Origin: Homalodisca vitripennis
Lineage: Eukaryota; Arthropoda; Insecta; Hemiptera; Cicadellidae
Direction: 5' to 3'
Assembly: GCF_021130785.1 (NCBI RefSeq)
Contig: NC_060207.1
Span: 3,370,501-3,434,500, forward strand
DNA: 64,000 nt
Made by a program: the position numbers and the translations under genes. Below the pieces are notes generated by a model. It ran no database searches. It saw nothing but the letters and a program-made list of their open reading frames with translations, and was not told where the DNA came from. This document shows positions 26,001 through 38,725 of the stretch, piece after piece (position 1 is the stretch's first letter; the number at the start of each line of letters is the position of its first letter).

Positions 26001-27409
26001 CTATGAATTACTTTCATGATACCAGGGAACATTAGTCCAACTAAATTCGTATTATGGTAGATTAATTGTGTAATAACTTATAATTCAATCAATGCCTGCT
26101 AATGAATATAATTGTGACACCGTAGTCAAAGGTTTTTTTTAATGTTCTTCATTTAACTGTATAATCTAGACAAATAATTGTAAGGAAAATGTAATCTTTA
26201 TTTGACACTTATGCAAATAAAATCTTGGAATATTATAAAAATATTGATTTAAAAAATGTTTTAAGAATGTTAAATATATTTAGAAAAGCAATGAACTAAT
26301 AATGTAAAATTAGTAAGTACCATAAAAACATTATTTATTTAGTACTATAAATTTATTTACATTAAATAAAATGCGTAATAATGAGGAAGTACTTGCTATT
26401 ATCCTCTTTCATGCGTACTCAAATAAAAAATATACTTATTTATTAAGAGAAATTAGATTTGAAATCTGACTTAGGGTCACAAAAGATTTTTTCAGCCTAA
26501 CATTCATTGGTTAGTGATCTATATTTATCACTTTATTGATCTACTCAGAAAACAAGACATTCTGAAGTTCCAAATAAATGTATTAGGATATTTGCAAATG
26601 TGAATGTTTCCAATAGCACACAGGTCAGTGGTGAACAATATTTTCGATTTTAAATATTAGATCAGGTACCTTCACTTTCACCCAACTCCTTAAAGCCGGA
26701 TGTAGAAAGATCACTTGGAAGTCTAATCAAAATGTAATGAACTTAAATTAGCCTATAGGCTATAGCAGCATGTTAGAAATAGTTGTTTAATACTATGGCT
26801 TTGTAATATTCTAGTTACAGAAAATATTATGTGAATTTAAAATTTATTACAAAGCCATTTAAATTTCCCTTGTTGCCTTTTGTGTCTTATCTAGACACAC
26901 AACACGTGTTACAGAAAGAACGCAGATCTTCAAATGGAATTCAGATGGAACGGTCCTCGGACAATGCAGAAGTAAAGTAGCAATTTCCTGTCACTGATCA
27001 GCTGGGTGTCAAAGGTGATTTAAAGTGAGCCCAGGAGAGTTCATTGGCAATGGATTTTTGGTGCCCTATTGTTTGCTTTGTGTCCTTTTTTTGCTATGTG
27101 AATAGAACACAATTACTTGCAAATAAAAAAAAAACATTTACGTTGTTAAAGAATACTAGTTACACTAATGAATAATAACCTTCAATTGAAATGACAAAGT
27201 AGTAAAAAATTATTATGTAGAGGAGTATAAGAGTATTAAGTATTGGAAGGGCAAGAACACAAAGAAGAAGGAAAAATGGGAATGTATAAATTATCATAGA
27301 CATTCATATGTTTAAAACTGAACCCAAAGTGTAGACCTCGATGAAGAGAGTGAAATAGATGATCCGACCTACCTGGCGTTGAAAAACTATTAGAATTAAG
27401 TTTAAGTGA
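20004..27409. other. Long AT-rich region, no supported gene
   Basis: Over 7 kb without an array, RNA gene or recognisable protein. Open frames (20045-20284 -, 20837-21094 -, 21742-21939 +) are low-complexity and contain no motif. A copy of a 22-base dispersed motif sits at 22795-22816. This stretch could be intron or old, unrecognisable repeat. Confidence 0.5.
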
Positions 27410-27556
27410 CAGGAAGATGTGATAGCCGAGAGAGTCTACAACATAGTGTCACTGGCTGGAAACCTGAAAAAGACAATAACCAGCCTCGTTGTCAAGGAGG
27501 TGGAAGACAATTATTCAAAACTTTATATGAGACGGAAGAGCTGCAATTGGAAATAG
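27410..27556 (+). pseudogene. Possible LINE ORF1 (gag-like) fragment
   Basis: A 48-codon frame with AERVYNIVSLAGNLKKTI and a charged tail. The pattern of a short helix followed by GNLK resembles a segment found in ORF1 proteins of insect non-LTR elements, recalled from general familiarity and not checked. The flanks contain stops in every frame, so at best this is a relic. Composition is less AT-rich than its neighbours, which is the other reason it is listed. Confidence 0.25.
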
Positions 27557-28429
27557 AATGTGAGAAGTAATATGGAAGGAGTAAAAATTTTATTGTAACA
27601 AGCCTCGCTCAAACATAGAAAGATGTGCCAAAGAAGATTATTGAGCTATTACACTCCATGAGTATTACTTTGACGAAAGAAGACACCACTTCATGTAGAC
27701 TTCCCTCCACCACATATCTAGCACCTAAAATTGTCCAGTGCCCTCTCCGGGCCACTAGAGACAGTATAGTGCGTACTGCTTGAACATATTAGGCCTAATA
27801 CTTCACTAATCACTAATGAACAGCCCGAAATGGCAATTTATTTTAAGGACCACATTACACCATGTTTTTCCAATTTGATGAAAATGGATAAACAAGTAAA
27901 AGGCCTAAAAGGCTATAAGTATATCTGTCTCAATAGCAATACGATTATGTAAAAAAAGATAACTTATCAAAGGTAATTAAAATAATAACACCCAATGATG
28001 TATATAGTGTAGCATAAACCTAGGGGTAGAGAGGTAATATATTTTGCTCAAACACAATATATTTGCATTACTTACTATTACCTAAAGTTAATCTATTATC
28101 AATTATTGTTCTAAGTAATTACCTGTATTATTCTATTCATTAAGCCTATTTAACTACACCAAACTAATATTTTAAACATACCACATGTACAATAGTTGAA
28201 AAACATCAAAAATAGATACAGATGAATTGAGTTATAATTTTACTGAGTAATAAATCAAATTATTAACAGAATGAATTGAACTTTAGGATAATCGGTACTA
28301 ATATTAGAAGTACAATGGAACACTGGGATAAACTGTTGTTTAAACAAATCACTAAAATATCTTGATATGATAGTGCTATTTTTCATAAATATATGTCAAG
28401 AGGAATCTTGTTTATACAACATTCGGGGC
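27557..28429. other. Unassigned AT-rich spacer
   Basis: No feature recognised between the ORF1-like relic and the first LINE copy. Confidence 0.5.
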
Positions 28430-29810
28430 TTTCACTCACTGTTCAAATTTAGACCAAAGGGTAAAGGAGGGGAATCTTATTGATTAGTCAAAAAGAACTT
28501 ACAATAGTAAATATAAGTTTAAAATATAATTTTTCATCCACCGAATTTTGTACAAGAGAATTTCTATTAAAAAATGAGTTATTAGTATCAAATGCTCTCT
28601 ATAGGTCTCCAGATCAAAATGTAGGCTAATATAATTAAATTTAGAGTTAGAAACTGTCTTATCTTCAAACTATATCAAAAAGACAAAACCTTTTTTATGG
28701 TAGGTGACATTATTATTGTATGTTATTTAACAAGCATGTATCAGACGAATATTTGAATATCTTATATAAAAAAAAATTTACAGTACAATACTAAATATTT
28801 TTCAAACCTATTTTCAAGGAAATTGAAAGTAAATATAGGACCATACATTATTATGTATGGCCCTATATTATATGGTCCTATATATTAAGAAGACTATGAT
28901 CAAAATTATGGCTTAATTTAAGGAAATGTTGTATTGCCTATGATTTTTAACGTTTATGTAAACGATTTAGCAGTATCAAAAAATATATATATATGAAAAA
29001 AATATATATGTATATTGAAATTTTGCAGTGTACAGATGATAATATAATTCAACATAGGTAGCTCTAGATATATCTAAGGCATAAGCAACACGACCTAAAC
29101 TTAATGGTTAGATGTTGTTTTAATAATTACACTAAAATAAATGTACAGAAAACCAAACCATTAATATATAAAAATATAAATATCCCAGCTTAATTTGATA
29201 TGCATTTACCTGTCTCACTGATTCTGGTAGTTGTAGATATCAATGTATGATTTTTTCCACAAAATATAAAACATTTATAATGATATTATATTATTGATAT
29301 TGTTGATATATTATTGATATTGATATTATATTTGATATACCATGAGTTTTACTCATATTTAACATAAATAAAAATGTGGTGGTCGTTTTCAAATGCAGCA
29401 GGTTCAGTGTATATTGTCCAGTAACTACTAAAAAAATAATTTATTTCAGTTTGGTGCATATACCTCAGTATAGTATCGCCGGAATATTTTACACCGGAAT
29501 TTATTGAGTCCTATTTCGTGGAGTTCAACCTTATTTATTAAGCATCACGCAGTTTGATTCAATAACAATGTATACAGATTTGGTTAGACATTCTTTTAAG
29601 GACAATATAGAAATAAACAAAATGTAGACTATAATTTGAGAAGAAGGCAATTCTTAATAGACAATTAAACAACTATGGGACATCAACTTTGGAATACAGA
29701 ATACCAAGGCTGCTTAATAATTTGCCAGTAGAAAACCAATATAGATAAATTTGGAGTTTCATTGAAAGAACACCTTTTGAGCTATCGAAACTAATTACTT
29801 TTCATTTCTA
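28430..29810 (+). pseudogene. LINE copy A: heavily decayed, internally deleted ORF2
   Basis: Pieces of a non-LTR retrotransposon ORF2 in conserved order but changing frames: endonuclease fragments with a KGGG..L stretch (about 28460), NALYRSPDQN (about 28600) and VGD.I (about 28700); then the palm motif VLPMIFNVYVNDL (about 28940), a TDD replacing YADD (about 29030), a QKTKP segment (about 29145) and a C-terminal part with EYRIPRLLNNLPVEN (about 29690-29740). The reverse transcriptase fingers and motif A are missing between endonuclease and palm, so there is an internal deletion. Stops occur throughout. It belongs to the same broad CR1/Jockey-like group as copy B but to a different, older lineage. 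Confidence 0.7.
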
Positions 29811-29984
29811 CTGATTTAAACAAATACTACCTACCTTGCCGCAACTGTCTAATTTGTTTAGACAGATAATAATTATGGTTAATAGGAGTAAGAATTACAT
29901 CTCAAACCCATGAATGGTAACTGCCTACTTTTTAAACTGAAGTCGGCCACAATAGAATAAATAAACCTAGCTTTTCACATATAT

Positions 29985-30453
29985 ACGGTCGCCGTGTTAA
30001 CCTCGAAATACAGGGAGTGCCCGTAAGAGGGGGAGTATTAGAAAAAGAAGATACTACTCCAAGTGGTAAAAGACTTGGCGAGTGAAATTGGTGTCCCTTT
30101 TGTTTCATCACAACAAATACATAAGCTACATAGACTTCAGAAAAGGTTAGATGGTAAACCACCCACTATCATTGTGCAATTTGTGTCAAATGTTGATCGC
30201 GACATATGGCTGAAGAAAGGGAAAAGGGCTCGTCTTTCGGAAAATAATACCGGCAATAAGATCTTCTTTAACGAGAATTTGAGTTATTTCTACAAGGGCC
30301 TGTTGAGAGAGACTATAAAGCTCGAGCTAAAGTTCACAACTTTAAATTCGTGTGTGGTTTCAGAACGGAAAAATCCTAGTTAAAAGACATGAAAACGACA
30401 AAAACATTGTGGTTATTAAAAGCCTAGATGATCTTAATAAGATAGGAGTGTAA
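29985..30453 (+). pseudogene. LINE copy B, ORF1 C-terminal region
   Basis: Codes for the RNA-binding type C-terminal part of a LINE ORF1 protein: VNLEIQGVPV, then KDLASEIGV, HRL..RLDGKPPTIIVQF, FFNENLS and GKILVKRHEND before a stop at 30451-30453. This arrangement resembles the FP25K-like domain often annotated in insect LINE ORF1 proteins. There is a frameshift near 30058, and an extra TG dinucleotide near 30352 shifts the frame again. Upstream N-terminal sequence is absent, so the copy is 5' truncated or joined to unrelated DNA at about 29985. Confidence 0.7.
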
Positions 30454-30503
30454 AAAGGTACGAATAAATTCTCCAATAAATATGTTTAGCCTATCTTGTA
30501 CAA

Positions 30504-33500
30504 GTGGCACAATGTTTAGAAATAGATTTAGATAGTAATATAAGCTTTGCAAACTATAATAGTTTTGGTGAGTGGTTTTCTGGTTGCAATAGTAGCAATA
30601 GTGATTTTACGGGTATTTCCATTGTACACATTAACATAAGGTCCATAAAGAAAAACTGGGATTTACTCATGTTAGAATTAAACATCTTTTCTGATAAATT
30701 CGATGTGCTGATTCTCTATCAGAGATATTTTGTGACGAAATTGAGATAGACAAATTTAACATTGATAACTATCTGCAGGAATTAGTGCATGTAGGGTGGG
30801 TAAAAGAGGAGTGAGGTTTAGGCCTTATTTTATAATACCTTAAAACTTAAATTTACGAATTTAACATTCATACAGAATCATTTGAAAAACGTTGCTGGGT
30901 CATTACATACTTACGGAAATAATTTTAGTTGCAATTTGCAGATTCTAGCTCTTTATAGGCCTCCAACTCAGAGCACAGGTTTTAGCGTAGGTTATTTTGT
31001 GAACGAATTATCAATTAAGTTGGATAAAATTTATCATAATGGAATATAATTATGATTGGGGACACAAACATTAATATTAATGGTAACCTGGAGAAATTCT
31101 GCTTTAGATTATTTAAAACGATGTTATTGTCGAAGGGACTGGATAGAGTAATTTACGACAATACTAGGGAAGAATTTAGAGGTGAAATATTATGTTCATC
31201 TTGCATTGACCATATATTTATTAGAGAAGTTTCTACTTTCGAGAAAATTGTTGGAGGCGTTATTAGGTCTAAAATTTCGGATCACTATCCTGTTGTGTGT
31301 AAAACTCAAATTTGTGCAATCCATCACAAACTGTAGTGCATCTTTGCCCAAAAATAGATAATATAAATGAAACTAGGTTGAAATTAGAATTAGGTAACAT
31401 TGATTTATTAAATATGCCTATAGAGAACTCAGATATGGCCTATAACTATATAATCAACAATCTGAAAGCATTATACGATAAATGTAAGGTTATAAATAAA
31501 CCCCAAAACAATAAAAAAATTAAAAATAGGACAAGAAAAAGTAAAGAGTGGATGACTAATGACCTGAGAGACCTGACAAAAGGAAAGAGATAGGCTATTT
31601 AGAAAATCGAAGGCGAATCCTACAAATCTAGTTTATAGGAGGAACTACAATTGCTTTCGAAATAGAGTAAATAGTGAAATTTCAAAAAGAAAAAAATGAG
31701 TACTATAAACATTATTTTCAGAACACTAAAAGTGACCTAGGAAACTATGGAATGGAGTAAATAAACTATTGGGCAGATTGAAAGATAAAAATTCCGATAA
31801 CCAAATAATGGGTTCCATATCAGACTCTGTACAAAATATAACTAACGGATTTGCCAAACCAGTTTGATACAGGGGGTGATGAAAATTAAACATCACTTGT
31901 GCTAATAAAGAATTTACTGGTACGTGTAACAATGCAAAACATAGTTCTTCTATATACCTAAGGCAACTGCAACAGAGATTAAACGTATTATTGATAACTG
32001 TAATGAGCACAAAGCTCCAGGAATAGACGGGATAAGGTATAAAGATCTGAAAAGTATATCTGCATCCTTGGCTCCTGCTCTGGCCCAAAGCTATAAATAT
32101 ATCGATTTCGAACGGGGGTATTTCCAGAAAAATTTAAAAACTTCCATAGTTAGACCAATATACAAAAAAGGGGCCCAGAGAGGCCTATATTAATTAACCG
32201 TCCGATTGCCTTGCTTTCAAGCATAGAAAAAATAACTGAGATGTTCATTGTCGGAAAATTAAATAAATAATCTTAATGAATGTAGTTTTAATTAATGAAA
32301 AACCAATTTGCATTTCAAAAAAAGGCAAAGGAGCGGAAGATCTCTTACATGTATTTGGTACATATATTAATAAACAATTATATAAGGATGTCACGTACTG
32401 TGCCTATTTATTGACTTGTCAAAGGCATTTGACACAATTGATTATTGCAAAATGGCTGAGACACTGAAAAGCATTGGGGTGGTTGGTTTGCAGCTGCAAT
32501 GGTTCCAGTCCTATTTGAAAAAACCGGATGTTTACAGTTAAAAAATTTCCAACATATTTAGCACTTACAAAACAAATACTTGTGGGGTGCCCCAAGGTAG
32601 CAATCTTTGGGCCAGTACTTTTTAATATTTACCTTAATAAAGTGTTTGAAACTGTAAAACATGTAAAATTATGGGCCTATGCTGATGATTTGCTACTAGT
32701 AGCAAGTCATCATTGCTTGCCGACAGCTCAAATCCATGTTGCAGGCCGACTTTGGCCGGGTTTTGTGAATGGTTTCATGACATGGAACTGATCGTGAACT
32801 CGGAGAAGACGGTTATGATGCACATTCACTTGAGAAATATAAAATGTAGCAATAAATCCAGTAATAAAATATCACAAGTGTTCCTGTCCAAATTTTAGAA
32901 ATTCAACAAATGGAATAGTAACAGTATGCCAGTTGTAAAGAAATAGAACTGGTAAGAAGATTGCAGTTATTTAGGAATAATAATTGACAGTGGTCTTACT
33001 TGGAAAAAACATACTGAAAAAAATTCAAAAGAAAATGTTGTCATGTATGACTGCGTTTTATAGATTGAAAAACACCATTAATTTAGAATGTAAAATATCC
33101 ATATATAAAGCATTAATTGAGTCTATTATTAGATATGGAATACAACTGTATGGGTCAGCAGCGAATTGCCATTTGAATAAGATTTGCCAACTTCAAAAAC
33201 AGGAGTCTACAGCTGATGTTTACACGCAGCCCAGATGATATAAATATTAGCAATCTACGTAGGGCGAATACATTAACCCCTCAAGATTTTTTATAAATAT
33301 ACGATATACGTGAGACACTTTGGTAATGACGAATACATGATGGTAAACTCTAATACTACATCTGCAAATTTAAAGAACACAAAAAAACTAATTGTTCCTT
33401 ACATAAAAACGGATTTTGGAAGAGACTGGTGGAATTTATTGTGCCTACTCTTTACAATAACTTGCCTAACCACATTTACAATGAAAATAATTTTACAAAA

Positions 33501-33529
33501 TTTAAAAAATCTGTATATAATTGGTTAGT
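30504..33529 (+). pseudogene. LINE copy B, ORF2 endonuclease-reverse transcriptase
   Basis: A degenerate but nearly full-length ORF2 (about 3.0 kb; family members are usually 900-1000 codons). Order of parts: apurinic-type endonuclease with HINIRSI (about 30630), ALYRPPTQS (about 30950), GDTNIN (31055) and SDHYPV (about 31280); reverse transcriptase with HKAPGIDGI (about 32010), RPIYKKG (about 32155), motif A FIDLSKAFDT (about 32407), CGVPQGS..GPVLFNIYLN (about 32580) and motif C YADD (about 32680); then a C-terminal region ending near 33529. Multiple frameshifts and stops separate these blocks, so no active enzyme is made. The motifs indicate the CR1/Jockey group. Confidence 0.85.
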
Positions 33530-33800
33530 TCACACATATTAATGGTAAGGCTGAACATTTCCTTGATTACTTTATGGACCTTGTTGTTGTTTTGTTTCAC
33601 TATAATATTGTTTTATTTCATATTTTTAAGAACTGTTAATGCCAAAGATGTATTCCTGTAGTTGTATTGATGTTTTTCTATGTTCATAGTTTTAGATCAC
33701 TGTTGTTATTTATTATTGTCATGTTTACTAAGTATTATTTATATATAATTTTACTCATTATAAATAATATCTATAAAAGACAAGACCTATCTACAAGTGT

Positions 33801-35312
33801 TTGATTATATATCTGTCAGAGAAATGTTTTGCTTTCTTTTATTGTTATGTGTACAGTTTTAATAAGATATCTTTATTTGTTTACTAATTAATTCAAGTAA
33901 ATCTCTCTAGACTTCTGTTATCCTCAGGGATGGATTTTTCATTATTGTTTTTTTTTTTCTGTTTTAAAACTTAAATAATATATTTTTGCTTATTTCACAC
34001 TTTAATGAACATATTGAATAATCGACTAGGTATAAGGTAATCTGAACTTTACGTAAAACTGATGATTGCAATTTGCTACTTGGGTGTTCCATTAATACTG
34101 CACAGTTAGCACTTTGATAATACATCAAGTAAATCAAACCCGGTAAAGTACTCAACCGGTGCTTACCAATTTAATAAGGAATGCATATTTTAATGGTTCT
34201 AGAGGTAATCTCCATTGTGCTGTAATGTAGTGTTTCTGGTACACTAATGTCTACTAAAGGATATAACAATTACTAGTTGTGTTTAATTATTTGAGCTTAT
34301 ATTAGTAAATGAATTTATGTACTCGGTTACTATCTGTTGTTATAAACGACTAATATAGAAAGTTTGCTAAGAGACCTGCCAGATTGAGAGTTGCTTGAAT
34401 TTTTATTTATTCTATGCACTGAATGTAAATATAACTAAGAGTGTAGCTTTAATATATAACAAAATAATTTATATTATATCTAGTATTAAATGTAAGTTAT
34501 TAGGGGCAATATCATAGTTATCAAGATAATGTTATTTACCTGGAAAATAGAATATCCAAATTTCCACTTACACAGTTGAATAATTTCAATCACACTTTAC
34601 ACAACATTTAACAAAGACATAACCGACACACAGTACGCCAGCATATGTTCAAATACTTGTATGCGAAGAAAAGTTATTAAGTAAGAATGAATAAATTTGA
34701 TATACATAATTTCTATAAAATAAATAAATTAGAATAGCTGTAACATTTGTAAGAACCACATTTATATCATATTAATTCACCTCGATCCGTCTGTATGTAG
34801 GCTACCACGACATGACTGTTGGTTCTTGCCCAATGCACGGAAATTAATCGTTTTTTAAAACATGTTTGAATTGTACGTAATATTTGTCTACCTCTTCCAA
34901 TAACCCAATATCTTTAATGGTTATTACACAAAATGGATAGGAATGGGTAATAACTGATAAGACTAATGAGTTACTTAGTTGACCAAGTCTTTTGACTATT
35001 CGCCACGGTCAATACCATCGACCTATTCACCCAATTTATTTACTTTTCTTCAACTTTTCAGTTTATCTAAAAGCTTATTCAACAGAATGTTCTAAATATT
35101 TAATAGTGTTATGGGAATGATGTATTGTATTAACTTATAGTAATAATCAGACAATATTTTTTAATCACTCCAAATAAATAATTTCACTGTTGTATGTATA
35201 TTATATACCAATGTTCACCACAATTAAATTAAAAATACTACGTTAAGGACCTGAAAGATAATTAAATGTAATTATGTATCTCAAACTGTAGTTAAATATA
35301 GTTATATAGGTT
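33801..35312. other. AT-rich DNA between LINE B and a LINE-type tail
   Basis: No coding or repeat feature recognised. It may be LINE 3' untranslated sequence with a later insertion. Confidence 0.4.
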
Positions 35313-35396
35313 CCCGCTGACAAGTATTTGTACTTAGCGGGGCCTCAGAAATGTATAATTTCTTGAATAAACGCAATTCAATTCAATTCAATTCAA
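35313..35396 (+). mobile_element. LINE-type 3' end: stem-loop plus (AATTC)n tail
   Basis: A stem-loop (CCCGCT 35313-35318 with AGCGGG 35336-35341, inner stem AAGTA/TACTT, loop TTTG) is followed after about 30 bases by four AATTC repeats (35375-35396). LINE reverse transcriptases of the CR1/L2 type are known to recognise 3' stem-loops and to leave short tandem-repeat tails in place of poly-A. Which copy it belongs to is uncertain. Confidence 0.55.
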
Positions 35397-35407
35397 TATA
35401 TATATAC

Positions 35408-35455
<48 letters not shown>
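35396..35455. repeat. (TA)n microsatellite
   Basis: About 60 bases of TA repeats with one CGG interruption, directly after the AATTC tail. Confidence 0.95.
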
Positions 35456-35458
<3 letters not shown>

Positions 35459-36329
35459 TATAAATTAACACTCAAAACCCTAGTAACATAACACGAGAAA
35501 CCTTTTAATAACACATATATTAAACACATAAGATACAACACAATACACATATAGGATAGGAACACTGATTAGTTTTCGGGAAACAAAATAGAAATAATAA
35601 CAAGATATACAGCACTAATAAGTGAATAAAATAGGTGGTATATATTTTGATTTATAAAATAATCATAAAAATCAGATTATGAACAGGATCTTTGTTTTAC
35701 AACGTGCATAACTTCTGAGCGGATACAGCACACGTCACAGGATGTTAATAGACAAGGCAGGGTCCTCAACCTTTTTAGGTTAAAAAGGAAAATACTCTGC
35801 TTCTGACCGTACATTAGATTTATGCCATCTAAATACTTATTTTTTCTTTATTTTTTTATTTTGGTGCAAACTTATGAGATGTCTTTTACACAGAAATTAG
35901 TTTTAATTATTTTAATGATTATGTATTCTTGTTTCTCAATTTATTGTTATTAAGTACTGTTATTGATAGTACAGATTTTTAATGGGAATCCATGTTATTT
36001 TTATTTATAATAAAATGATTGTAAATCAAGTAAGTGGTATAAGGTGGTAAATGGTCACGGTTTCCATTATTATATCTTATTTATTGATTAGTTGTGTCAA
36101 TCCCATCAAGAGTATTGTTATATAAATTCATATGTTGATAGTATTTGTAGATTAGTTTCTATTATTTTGGTATTTAAATTATATATTTATATAATATAAT
36201 TATATTGTTACTTATTATTAACAATATTAGTGTGTGTAACACAATAGGGAACGTATGCATTATAAATAATAGTAAATAGAATGAATTTTCCACCTCAAAT
36301 AGCTACTAGATAGCTGGAATAATAGTCCT
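35456..36329. other. AT-rich spacer
   Basis: No feature recognised. Sequence from about 35900 may be 3' untranslated sequence of the element that ends at 36372. Confidence 0.4.
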
Positions 36330-36372
36330 GTATACTGCACCCTTTGTATAAAAATAAAGCATTGAATTGAAT
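36330..36372 (+). mobile_element. Second LINE-type 3' tail
   Basis: CACCCTTTGTATAAA, AATAAAG and an ATTGA repeat. This is the usual end of many CR1/Jockey-like elements in insects, with a short pentanucleotide tail. No ORF belonging to it is identified upstream apart from the decayed LINEs. Confidence 0.4.
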
Positions 36373-38503
36373 ATAATTTAAAGTAATTGAATACTGATAT
36401 AAGTGGGATATGTATGAAACTATTTATACTTGTTGCTTATAACCTAGACCTAAGTTTTATTATAGTTTAAATATTCTACAGTATTCCTATTATCTTAATG
36501 TCTTTATTCGTAAAACTTCTAATTCTTAGTAATATCAGTGATGCATAAATAGATTAATTTTGTATTTATAGATTTATCCTAAAAATTATACTATAATATT
36601 GTTGTTATTCATAATAACTTCAATACAGTCTTGGTGCATAAGATGTTATTCTTCATCTTTATACTTATCTTCAAATTTAACATTTTCATGTCTTTGACAA
36701 CATTTCCTCTTAGTTTCAGCCCAGTTTTTTGCACATTCCCGTGGAAACTCATTATAACTTTTACAGGTCCATATTCACCAAAAGTATTCCAGAAGCCTTC
36801 GAAGTTTTTTCGGATTGATTTCTTCATTTAAATCTTTAATTTTATTTAAACTATTTTTGACAATTAGACAACTGTATTTGACATGTACATGTGACATTTC
36901 ATCAACATAATCTAAATTTTGTTACGATGTACTGCGTTTTCTTTTAAATACGGAGCCAAATTTAGGCAACATAAGTATAGGGTGTATATTACCTGTGATT
37001 TCTTAATATTTTACGCTTGATATAATAACGCTTTCAATTGAAAGAAAATTTTACGTAATAAACAAGAGCTAATCAAAAAATTTATATTTACCAAGTGTAA
37101 ACTTGTCATATGAAAGTTCACGAACTTCATAAGATTACTCTACTCTTACTAACAATTATTAATGAATGTGTACTGCAAACAGTACATGCGAGATAATATC
37201 CGAGATCTACAAATATGTGCACAAAGATTCAAAGGCCTGTCAGAGCGGATTGCAAATTAATATGAGTAACTGCAAATGAGGACACGAACAATGGTGCTTC
37301 CATGTGTAAACCCATGTGCATTCCAACCCCAGTGTCTTTTTTAATTATTTCAGTCAATATTTTTCTTTGCACAATAAATGATTTCAATATTAGTAATTTT
37401 GTTTCGCATGAAAATCACTTCATGTACTTAAACATTAGCTTTCTTCAATTTGTGTTTTATAATCCAAGAATGTTAGTAATTTGCGATATACTTTCATTAT
37501 TCACTTGAATAATAAAATTCAGATATTTGCAAATATATAATTTTATGATTTCTTAGTACCTACTTCTATGATGAATCTGTGTGACACGGTATATATAAGC
37601 TAAATGTACAGCAATAATAGTTATTTAGTAGTATTGACTGTTATTATTAAAAGGATTTAGATACTGAAAGAAAAAAAATACTGGTCCGTAAAGAGTATTA
37701 ACACACAGAGCAATTTAAATCAAGAGAATGGTTAAAAACCCTAAAATTTGTAACATTTATAGCTTGATGATGTATAACTGCTTGAAGTGGGTTTAGATGA
37801 ATAGAAGCTGACAGTGGAAACATACAATCAGCTTATGTTCTTACTGAGTTTACATTGTACCTCTTATTTAATGTGCCTTGTGAGAAATGTTCCGTGTTTG
37901 TTAATTTCACAAACGTAATACGAGAACTATGATAAAGTAAGGAGATTACATTCTAGCCGTAGGACGTACAATAGATAACAATTCTGAACTATAGCACTTA
38001 AAAAAATATTTAATTCAATTGTTTTAAATGAAATACGTAACGGTGCCTTAATTGTATTATTGAAACTTTGTTTTGGTGTTTTCAAATAACATTGACAAAA
38101 AGGAATAACATGACTGATCGATTATTCTGAATATTAAAGGGCTAGATAGAAGACTAATTTGAATGGTATCCCAATGATCCCTAAGGTAAATGATAGTCTT
38201 TGCGAGATGGCGCTATCTCTGTGTTTTGTTTTCGAGTCATTGAGTGATTAGTTTTATAGGCTGTACTTGTTTGGAACCCTGATGTGGTTGTAAACATTTT
38301 TGTGGTAAAATTACCGTGCATAAAAATAACACAAACATTTCTTGAATGGTTATTAAAATTTCTGATTCACCCTCTGAAATAATATGAGCAGTTTGAAACA
38401 GGCCAAAAGTCTTTATCTTAATGTGTGCTCCTGAAATAGTACGTATGAACTATATGGTATTGTATTTTAATAACTTTGCCTAAGTCCATAGTAAATTTTT
38501 CAG
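36373..38503. other. AT-rich spacer with one weak coding-like fragment
   Basis: On the minus strand 36646-36774 is open for 42 codons with three Cys and two Trp (CKSYNEFPRECAKNW and so on), which is unusual for the background, but it has no start, no splice pair and no recognised family. Nothing else is seen. Confidence 0.35.
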
Positions 38504-38725
38504 ATACGGTCAAAAGCTTCCATATGCGGGAGGCTATCATTTGCAGGAGTTCCCGTTGCCTTTGATTTCCCAAAAGAGTGGAAACTTTTGGAGATAGAGT
38601 TCTTTCAAATCAGTCTGAAAGGCACAACATTTCAGGGACTTGGAACATCAGTGGCCAATATCTCACAGATCGGGAACTTAGTGAAGTTTAACTGTTCCAG
38701 ACACCAGGAGCTTGATGATGATTAG
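38504..38725 (+). other. Possible exon, unknown protein (73 codons)
   Basis: Sequence AATTTTTCAG at 38494-38503 resembles a splice acceptor. The frame that follows stays open for 73 codons to a TAG, reading VAFDFPKEWKLLEIEFF and later FQGLGTSVANISQIGN. Composition is less AT-rich than the flanks. I do not recognise the protein. In 64 kb of AT-rich DNA several frames of this length are expected by chance, so the call is tentative. Confidence 0.2.

Larger units (their letters stand above)
29985..33800 (+). mobile_element. CR1/Jockey-like LINE, copy B
   Basis: ORF1 remnant, 50-base gap, ORF2 remnant and an AT-rich tail in the order expected of a two-ORF LINE. No poly-A or short-repeat tail is seen directly after ORF2; the LINE-type tail at 35313-35396 on the same strand may be its 3' end displaced by about 1.5 kb of inserted sequence. 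The 3' limit here is approximate. Confidence 0.65.

Noticed and set aside
31726..32088. 120-codon minus-strand ORF
   Set aside because: Antisense to LINE copy B; the plus strand carries the conserved reverse transcriptase motif HKAPGIDGI.
36609..36831. Two overlapping ORFs of about 70 codons on opposite strands
   Set aside because: Low-complexity Phe/Ile and Lys/Asn readings of the same AT-rich DNA. The third frame (36646-36774) looked more protein-like but has no start or family.
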